In this document: piece by piece, positions 44,228 to 49,773 of the stretch
Position numbering within the stretch: the stretch's first letter is position 1
Layout of the letters: each line of letters begins with the position of its first letter
Assembly (NCBI GenBank): GCA_009712635.1
Contig: WASS01000003.1
Location: forward strand, 318-50,090
Reading direction: 5' to 3'
Source: Hungatella sp.
Lineage (GTDB): Bacteria; Bacillota; Clostridia; Lachnospirales; Lachnospiraceae
DNA length: 49,773 nt
Translations under genes and position numbers: made by a program
Notes under the pieces: generated by a model
What the model saw: the letters and a program-made list of their open reading frames with translations, nothing else
Databases searched by the model: none
Told to the model about the DNA's origin: nothing

Positions 44228-47200
44228 TTATAATGAGATATTTCCAAGACGATCAACTTTGAGTTTAACAATTGATTCTTTTTCCTTTGTAAATTCAATT
44301 TTGTTTAGCTGCGTATATTCCAATTTATTTACAATCGGCGTTGCAACTGAATGGGGTATACAAGAAAGTCTATTTCCGGTAAAACTTACCACTTTATAGA
44401 TGTTTTTTCTCTGCTCTTCGCCAAATTCACGTGGATTAAGATTTTTGATATTTATTTTTTCGTCTTCATTCGGCACATACACCAAATCATTAGGTGTTAA
44501 ATAGAAGTCTTTTTCACCCTTCAATTCCACGGGAGGCAAACTCTGTTTTAATCTTTCAATGACTATATTCAGTGGAATTGAATCGTAACTCCGTTTACCA
44601 TCTTTTGATTCGTAGATTGCAAAATATAGGTTTGTACCCTTTGCGGCTTCCACGAATTTATCTTTTTTATTGCCGGTTTCTCCCAAAGAGAATTTACTTC
44701 CAAGTTCAAATATCCGAACCTTCCGAATTGGTTGATGTGATTTGCCGTCATTATATTGTTTTACATTGGCATTCATCTCTTCCAATCCTTCCGGCGAAAA
44801 AGCGATTTCTGGATTGTTCCCTTTGTATGCCAAATAACTTTTGAGAATTTTCTGAATCCCCGTATCGGTGATTGCATCTATCGTCTTCAAGTCAAAAGTG
44901 TTATCGACACTCTTCCGGGTAGCAGTAAGAATCTTTCCTTTGGAAACTTTCACCGAGGTTAAATCCACCTTACCCGAAACAGTTTCCTTGTGCATCGGTT
45001 TTCGTATTGCCCAATTTGTTCCTTCCTGTTTTACTTTGGCTTTTACTTTACGTCCGTCTTTTTCAATCCATTTCTCGTAGTTATTGGTTGCTTTATTGAT
45101 TACGCGAAGGTTTTGTTTGAAACTGACAACAATGGTTTCCAGTGAATTTCGCGCATCAACAGTAAAGCTATCCCAAGGCTTTTTGAACTCTTTGAAAACA
45201 TCTCGTTCAACTTGTTCATGTGTTTTTCTATCGATCCAGGTTTCTTTGCTTTTAGTCCTCAATTTGTTTTGCAAATCATACCGTGAGGTTTCCGATTTTG
45301 CAGATTGATTGTTGAGCAGATTTACGTGATCTCTTGTCATACAAGCTATCACCAACGCATCCATTGCATGGTGACGGTGGTCAATTCTTTTTTTCTCGAT
45401 TCGCTTCGAATCTGTTGGCGAATAATCCACCGGCAGAAATTTTTGATACTGTTCGTTCCAATAGGTGAAGGCTTCGCTGTTTGTCAGTTGATTCATTCGT
45501 TGAAAGCGTGGTAAAATCAAATCATTCCAAACAGCATCCAGTCCCCAATCTTTTTTTAAAACAGTAGTAATCTTTCCATTGCCGGGAATGAGATTTTTAG
45601 AATTGATTCCATCGTCTTCCTTATCTTCACGAACAATATTCGACAAGAGGGACGAAATGAACTTACTGATATAGCGCGTATCATTCAATTGTCTGGTGAT
45701 CATTTGTTCGGGAATATCTTCCAACAGCAGGTTTTGCCGTTTAACCTTACTTTTAGCGTAATGCTCTTTTACAAAAGACTGATACGCCTCTTCGGATAAA
45801 ATTTCCACTACTTTACCCATTCCGCATTCAACTTTCTCTCCGTGGTGATTTTTGATAAATTCAAAACCAAGCTGTTTATCTTTCAGCTGATTTACAGCAG
45901 CTTCGCAAATTATTTTATTATTGAAGCTATCGTCAAAATAACGGGACTTTGGAATGACGTGTTCTATTTGATAATCTTCTGTAAATAGCCGTCCAAGTGG
46001 TATCATTTGCCCGGTATAGGGAGAGCGATATTTTTGTTCCAACCATAACTTATAACGTTGTAATTCCGTTTTGCTTGGCTGAGCGGTTTTGCTAATTTTT
46101 ACAATATCATCAGGCAGGTCGATTTTGGAATTTAGTACCCCATCCTCATATAACCTCAGCGTGTCTTGTTGAATGGAAGAATAAGGACGCACATTATCCA
46201 CGAGCAATTTCCCGTCCGAATTATCCTTCAACTCCATTAACAAGGCTTTTATGCGCAGATTAGTTGCTTCGTTACCACTGACAATATTTGTCAACCGTTG
46301 TCTTTCTTCGGAGGTATTCTTCATATCACGACCCAATTCAACGTGAATTTCGTTGAAGAAATCCTTTGCTCCATGTCCATACTGCTTCCAAATATCACGC
46401 ACAACCCTCAATGTCTCGGTAACGATCTGTTCGACAATCGGATTGCGCAACGAGTGTTGTTTGAAATCTTCAAGATACTTTTCCAGATCTGCAATAGAGT
46501 CCCATTTGCCTGCAATATCAGCTTCTGAATGGCGATCATAGATTACATAGCTTGCCAACCAAATAGGCAATCCTTGAAAATGGCTCTCGTCATTCAGGCT
46601 TATTGCTTTTTCCCGAACGCGCTCCTTTATGTTTTCATCACATTCGCTAGTAAGGATTTTGCCAATTCTGTCTTGTGTTTTAACATCAATTGCCTCCCAA
46701 TCCCAATACTTACCAACACGCAGCAGAGGTAAGAATCTCTTGATTGCTTTTTCTGAAAATGCCCCATATTCACTTTTAAAGGGAGGAAATTTCTCAAAAT
46801 TAGCAACAAACGACTCTTTATCAAGCGAATTCTTGTCAGCAAACTTACCAAGAGCCGATAAATATTCTTTTTTATCGGTTACAGAATAGATAATGTGCCA
46901 TAGATGTTGCTCTATTCCCGGAGTCAGAAAGTCATCCGGAACATTTGCAACTTTTTCGAGTCTTCGCCTGATTTCGTAACCGGTGGAATTGCAAGGATAT
47001 TTTTTCGACTTGTCCTCTTCCTTTTCTTTTGAATCGTCGAATACATAATTCCAGCGATATTTGGCAATTTCCTTATCCACTTCCTTGTTAAATGCAGCCG
47101 CTTTTGCACTGGGGTACTGTTCTTTCAGAATTGGTAAAAGCAAATGCTTCAAAATATCTTTATGACCGACTTCCTTCTGCATCATCAAAAATTCAAAGAG

Positions 47201-48649
47201 AGCCACTTTGTCCTCATTCGTTTTTATAAACTGAGTCGTGACATCGATATCATCTTCCTTGTGATAGATTTTGAGATTTGACAACCATTGCCACACTCGG
47301 AATTCCTGATAAAGCGGGTGAGATTTGGGAATTACTTTTAGTGGTACTAAAACTGGTTTTCCTTTCTCATCCCTAATAATATTACCATTTTTGTCTTTAG
47401 TTGGATGTTTTTCTAATGTACAGTTACCAATAGAAGACTTTTGGCTTCTGAGAGGACGCTGGTAAAAGATAATGTCCTCGACCAACAAGTGCACAAAATC
47501 ACGTTTGCTTAAGGAGAGCTGTTGAGCCTCGTTATTTCGATAAAGCTCACGCACACAATCGTTGTACAAATCTTCGGTGAAAAGTTCGGGCTGCAGTTCA
47601 ATTTGCTTTTTCAGGATAGCAATCAATTCGTCCTTGTAAAACTTACGTTCAATAGTACGAACCAACTTGCCTCGAATTTTTTGCGAAGGGTTTTGCAATA
47701 GGTTTTCATAAATATAGACGCCAACTGTTTTATCTAATTTATTGATTTCCTGTTCAGTTTTCTTTTTCAGCAAGGTCCAGTCATCTTCACTTGGAGCACG
47801 AAAGCTTCGTCGTTCATTCCCCTCTTTGTCGGTTTTAATTGTGCCATTATCGTTTAAGTCTGTGGTAACAATAAAATCACGAATCTTGTCCTTCCAGTCA
47901 AACAATGACGTCTTGCTCGAACGACGATAAATCCACCCATTCTCCAAATAAAGAGAATACCAGAGATCACCTTTACTGTTGGGCTTTTCATCTGCTACAA
48001 CATCCACAATTTTCAGAGAGTGAAACTCAACCAATTTATTCGGGTTTTCCGTTTCCTCTTCTCCCCTCAACTGATAATATCCTCGTTTTTGATTGAAATT
48101 CAGCACTATCCAAGCCAACTCTTCTTTTGCTATCTTTTGACTCAAAGCTTTTTTACGTAAGTAATAAATTGTCCAATCATACGGAATCTTTGTTTCTTCT
48201 CCGTTCGGTTTTGTATAAAACAATTGTGGTTGTGATTGTTTGAAGTCATTCAGCATTTCTTCAAAAGAACTTTTGAAGATAAAATTTCGATTGTGGTATG
48301 TTAGCTTTGGTTCGGACTCAGCAACAAACTGACCATAATGTTGAGTAAAATCAACAGCTCTGGCATAATGCTCTGGCAAAAAATCTAACACATTTAGAAC
48401 ACGATGTAACCGTTCCCGTCGTAATAAATGACGTTCGCGCAAACGGCGAACACTCCGATAGCTCGTCCGTGCTGCGGTTTGTGTTTCCAAAGGTTTCCCT
48501 CCACTGAATATATCCAAGACATCCTGCGTCATGGGAATAATTCTGCTTCCCATTCCAAGAATTTCACCTTTCTTTGCATCAAAGTCTTGTTGGATCAATG
48601 CCCAACCAATGCTATTTGTACCCAAATCGAGACCTAATATCTTTTTCAT
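44228..48649 (-). CDS. cas9: CRISPR-associated endonuclease Cas9 (type II-C)
   Basis: A 1473-residue RNA-guided DNA endonuclease. RuvC-I is KILGLDLGTNSIGWAL with Asp8. The Arg-rich bridge helix is near 60-90 (RSVRRLRERHLLRRERLHR). RuvC-II has Glu771 (IHVELGRDM), the HNH nuclease His897 (YQIEHVIPKSRYFDDSFNN) and RuvC-III His1094/Asp1097 (RHHAMDALVIA). All catalytic residues are present, so it should be active. The size is at the long end of II-C proteins and typical of Bacteroidetes. The C-terminal 300 residues form the wedge/PAM-interacting part; the PAM cannot be read from sequence. It is the first gene of the cas operon and is divergent from the tracrRNA. Confidence 0.97.
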   Translation of the reverse strand: MKKILGLDLGTNSIGWALIQQDFDAKKGEILGMGSRIIPMTQDVLDIFSGGKPLETQTAARTSYRSVRRLRERHLLRRERLHRVLNVLDFLPEHYARAVDFTQHYGQFVAESEPKLTYHNRNFIFKSSFEEMLNDFKQSQPQLFYTKPNGEETKIPYDWTIYYLRKKALSQKIAKEELAWIVLNFNQKRGYYQLRGEEETENPNKLVEFHSLKIVDVVADEKPNSKGDLWYSLYLENGWIYRRSSKTSLFDWKDKIRDFIVTTDLNDNGTIKTDKEGNERRSFRAPSEDDWTLLKKKTEQEINKLDKTVGVYIYENLLQNPSQKIRGKLVRTIERKFYKDELIAILKKQIELQPELFTEDLYNDCVRELYRNNEAQQLSLSKRDFVHLLVEDIIFYQRPLRSQKSSIGNCTLEKHPTKDKNGNIIRDEKGKPVLVPLKVIPKSHPLYQEFRVWQWLSNLKIYHKEDDIDVTTQFIKTNEDKVALFEFLMMQKEVGHKDILKHLLLPILKEQYPSAKAAAFNKEVDKEIAKYRWNYVFDDSKEKEEDKSKKYPCNSTGYEIRRRLEKVANVPDDFLTPGIEQHLWHIIYSVTDKKEYLSALGKFADKNSLDKESFVANFEKFPPFKSEYGAFSEKAIKRFLPLLRVGKYWDWEAIDVKTQDRIGKILTSECDENIKERVREKAISLNDESHFQGLPIWLASYVIYDRHSEADIAGKWDSIADLEKYLEDFKQHSLRNPIVEQIVTETLRVVRDIWKQYGHGAKDFFNEIHVELGRDMKNTSEERQRLTNIVSGNEATNLRIKALLMELKDNSDGKLLVDNVRPYSSIQQDTLRLYEDGVLNSKIDLPDDIVKISKTAQPSKTELQRYKLWLEQKYRSPYTGQMIPLGRLFTEDYQIEHVIPKSRYFDDSFNNKIICEAAVNQLKDKQLGFEFIKNHHGEKVECGMGKVVEILSEEAYQSFVKEHYAKSKVKRQNLLLEDIPEQMITRQLNDTRYISKFISSLLSNIVREDKEDDGINSKNLIPGNGKITTVLKKDWGLDAVWNDLILPRFQRMNQLTNSEAFTYWNEQYQKFLPVDYSPTDSKRIEKKRIDHRHHAMDALVIACMTRDHVNLLNNQSAKSETSRYDLQNKLRTKSKETWIDRKTHEQVERDVFKEFKKPWDSFTVDARNSLETIVVSFKQNLRVINKATNNYEKWIEKDGRKVKAKVKQEGTNWAIRKPMHKETVSGKVDLTSVKVSKGKILTATRKSVDNTFDLKTIDAITDTGIQKILKSYLAYKGNNPEIAFSPEGLEEMNANVKQYNDGKSHQPIRKVRIFELGSKFSLGETGNKKDKFVEAAKGTNLYFAIYESKDGKRSYDSIPLNIVIERLKQSLPPVELKGEKDFYLTPNDLVYVPNEDEKINIKNLNPREFGEEQRKNIYKVVSFTGNRLSCIPHSVATPIVNKLEYTQLNKIEFTKEKESIVKLKVDRLGNISL

Positions 48650-48672
48650 GAGTTAGATATAAAATTACCCCT

Positions 48673-48680
48673 CAAAAATA
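48673..48680 (-). promoter_or_regulatory. Putative cas operon promoter (-7 box)
   Basis: The plus strand reads caaaaata, that is TATTTTTG on the minus strand, an exact TAnnTTTG match 24 bases upstream of the cas9 ATG. No TTTG at -33 is seen, so it is weaker than the tracrRNA promoter opposite. Confidence 0.4.
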
Positions 48681-48690
48681 GTACATAAAT

Positions 48691-48721
48691 TTTGTATATT
48701 TATATTTTAATTATATATTTG
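48691..48721 (+). promoter_or_regulatory. tracrRNA promoter
   Basis: TTTG at 48691-48694 and TATATTTG at 48714-48721 are separated by 19 bases, an exact fit to the Bacteroidetes -33 TTTG / -7 TAnnTTTG consensus. The predicted start is near 48728, within the first bases of the anti-repeat. Confidence 0.8.
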
Positions 48722-48725
48722 TCGA

Positions 48726-48805
48726 ATAATTCTAAAAGCAAATCACAATAAGGATTATTCCGTTGTGAAAACATTTAAGGCGGGGCAACTCGCCTTTGTT
48801 ATTTT
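48726..48805 (+). ncRNA. tracrRNA
   Basis: Bases 48726-48748 match the right-hand 23 bases of the array repeat (plus orientation) except one, so the RNA can pair with the 5' half of the repeat in crRNAs read from the minus strand. Downstream are a small nexus-like element (aaggattattcc, 48749-48761) and a terminator hairpin (aaggcg / cgcctt, 48777-48796) followed by tgttatttt. The start of the tail, cacaataagg, resembles other II-C tracrRNAs. The RNA should be about 75-80 nt, and it lies divergently next to cas9. Confidence 0.88.
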
Positions 48806-48908
48806 ACCTGCATAATTAATTCTACCATTCTACTTCACCCTCTCGCGACACTAAAGAAGGACAACCAAAAGGCACCTTCGGAAGCTTCAAGGATAAGGCA
48901 TAGACACA

Positions 48909-48942
48909 AAAAAGCCTGCGATTAAAAAACCGCAGGCTTTTT
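48909..48942 (-). terminator. Terminator at the cas-proximal end of the CRISPR array
   Basis: A perfect 12-bp stem (aaaaagcctgcg / cgcaggcttttt) with a 10-nt loop. On the minus strand it ends in a T-run. It would stop the leftward pre-crRNA transcript before it enters the tracrRNA; it could also back up tracrRNA termination on the plus strand. Confidence 0.8.
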
Positions 48943-49028
48943 GAGATAACAACACGAAAAATCGATTGATTTTTTATCCTATTTTTCGACCATAACAACA
49001 TAACAATCTGAATATTAATCACAGGTCT

Positions 49029-49773
49029 GTTGTTATCAATCTGTCAAAGATATAATTCTGAAAGCAAATCACAACGAAAAATGAAAAAGCTATGCTCCAC
49101 TCTGTGTTGTTATCAATCTGTCAAAGATATAATTCTGAAAGCAAATCACAACGTTCCATAAGCGATGCAAAGGTAATTAGTGTTGTTATCAATCTGTCAA
49201 AGATATAATTCTGAAAGCAAATCACAACACAAACACATTGAGCAACTTTGTTGTGTCTGTTGTTATCAATCTGTCAAAGATATAATTCTGAAAGCAAATC
49301 ACAACTAAACCATGCTGCGGCCTCCGCATTGGAAAGTTGTTATCAATCTGTCAAAGATATAATTCTGAAAGCAAATCACAACGCCAAGTCAGCAGGCAGT
49401 AACTACATTCTGTTGTTATCAATCTGTCAAAGATATAATTCTGAAAGCAAATCACAACGCCCAAAGCCATGTTAACCAATACTTGTTGTTGTTATCAATC
49501 TGTCAAAGATATAATTCTGAAAGCAAATCACAACTATCTTCAGCTGTCTTTTCCGCAAGTTCTGGTTGTTATCAATCTGTCAAAGATATAATTCTGAAAG
49601 CAAATCACAACGCTGGCAGCTAAACCAGTTTTAAGTGGTTAGTTGTTATCAATCTGTCAAAGATATAATTCTGAAAGCAAATCACAACAACGGTAGCGGA
49701 TGGGATGCTTTAGGAGAGGTTGTTATCAATCTGTCAAAGATATAATTCTGAAAGCAAATCACAACTAAACGAG
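49029..49773 (-). CRISPR. Type II-C CRISPR array, 10 repeats visible, continues beyond the window
   Basis: Ten 47-bp repeats without mismatch start at 49029, 49106, 49182, 49259, 49336, 49412, 49488, 49565, 49642 and 49719. The nine complete spacers are 29 or 30 nt, and a tenth begins at 49766. On the minus strand the repeat starts gttgtgatttgctttc and ends gattgataacaac, as in other Bacteroidetes II-C loci. The anti-repeat in the tracrRNA fixes transcription on the minus strand, so the leader and newest spacers lie beyond 49773 and those shown are the oldest. No repeat is degenerate at the visible end. Confidence 0.98.

Noticed and set aside
48822..49022. 66-residue minus-strand ORF between tracrRNA and array
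   Set aside because: It spans the terminator hairpin and has no protein-like features.
48945..49028. Partial repeat-like pieces beside the array (inverted gataacaac at 48945-48953; caatctg and aatcaca near 49005-49024)
   Set aside because: Too short and wrongly spaced for a degenerate repeat with a normal spacer; possibly chance in AT-rich sequence.
49248..49475. ORF with repeated peptide across CRISPR repeats
   Set aside because: It is a translation of repeats and spacers; the peptide periodicity comes from the array.

Overview
The window looks like a chromosomal segment from a low-to-moderate GC Bacteroidota, most probably order Bacteroidales (Paludibacter or a relative; the genus is a guess). 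The signs are the TAnnTTTG -7 promoter boxes in front of many genes, a Bacteroidales-type serine palmitoyltransferase, the Bacteroidetes form of RNA polymerase omega, pectinases with cleavable signals, and a type II-C CRISPR array with 47-bp repeats.

Layout. 1-879: 5' part of a large secreted Ig-like protein (minus strand). 1577-3760: upp, a VanZ-like membrane protein and dprA. 4016-7023: XRE-cupin regulator, creatininase-family hydrolase and acyl-CoA ligase in one operon. 7086-14314 (minus strand): recQ, then quality-control genes clpX, clpP, dnaJ and grpE, then rlmH. 14888-17818: bamD, rpoZ, coaBC, cdd. 17849-18931 (minus strand): a KdgF-like cupin with a FadR-type regulator. 19215-21532: serine palmitoyltransferase, tRNA-Gly(CCC) and two lipoproteins. 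21684-24670: CE2-like esterase, TIGR02757 protein, and a divergent HxlR regulator/flavoprotein pair. 24971-27983: thioredoxin, ApbE, DUF4266 lipoprotein and DUF3570 barrel, a recurrent but functionally unresolved cluster. 28147-32507: minus-strand envelope and stress genes (outer-membrane protein, secreted aldose epimerase, NlpC/P60 lipoprotein, thiol peroxidase with an OhrR-like regulator). 32915-34564: PafA-like phosphatase.

34958-42170 is a plus-strand pectin/rhamnogalacturonan locus: GH105, two GH28, a CE12 acetylesterase and a GH43. It has no SusC/SusD pair in view. KdgF and its regulator at 18 kb would handle the unsaturated uronate released by GH105.

42273-49773 is a type II-C CRISPR-Cas locus. 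cas9, a Y1/HUH REP-associated tyrosine transposase (RAYT), cas1 and cas2 are read leftward as one tightly packed unit. A tracrRNA is read rightward from a near-perfect Bacteroidetes promoter just upstream of cas9. A terminator separates it from an array of at least 10 identical repeats that runs off the window. The RAYT sits between cas9 and cas1 with 0-nt and 3-nt junctions and carries a perfect 39-nt palindrome in its own coding sequence. This is the most unusual arrangement in the window and the best candidate for an undescribed accessory or domesticated component of a CRISPR system.
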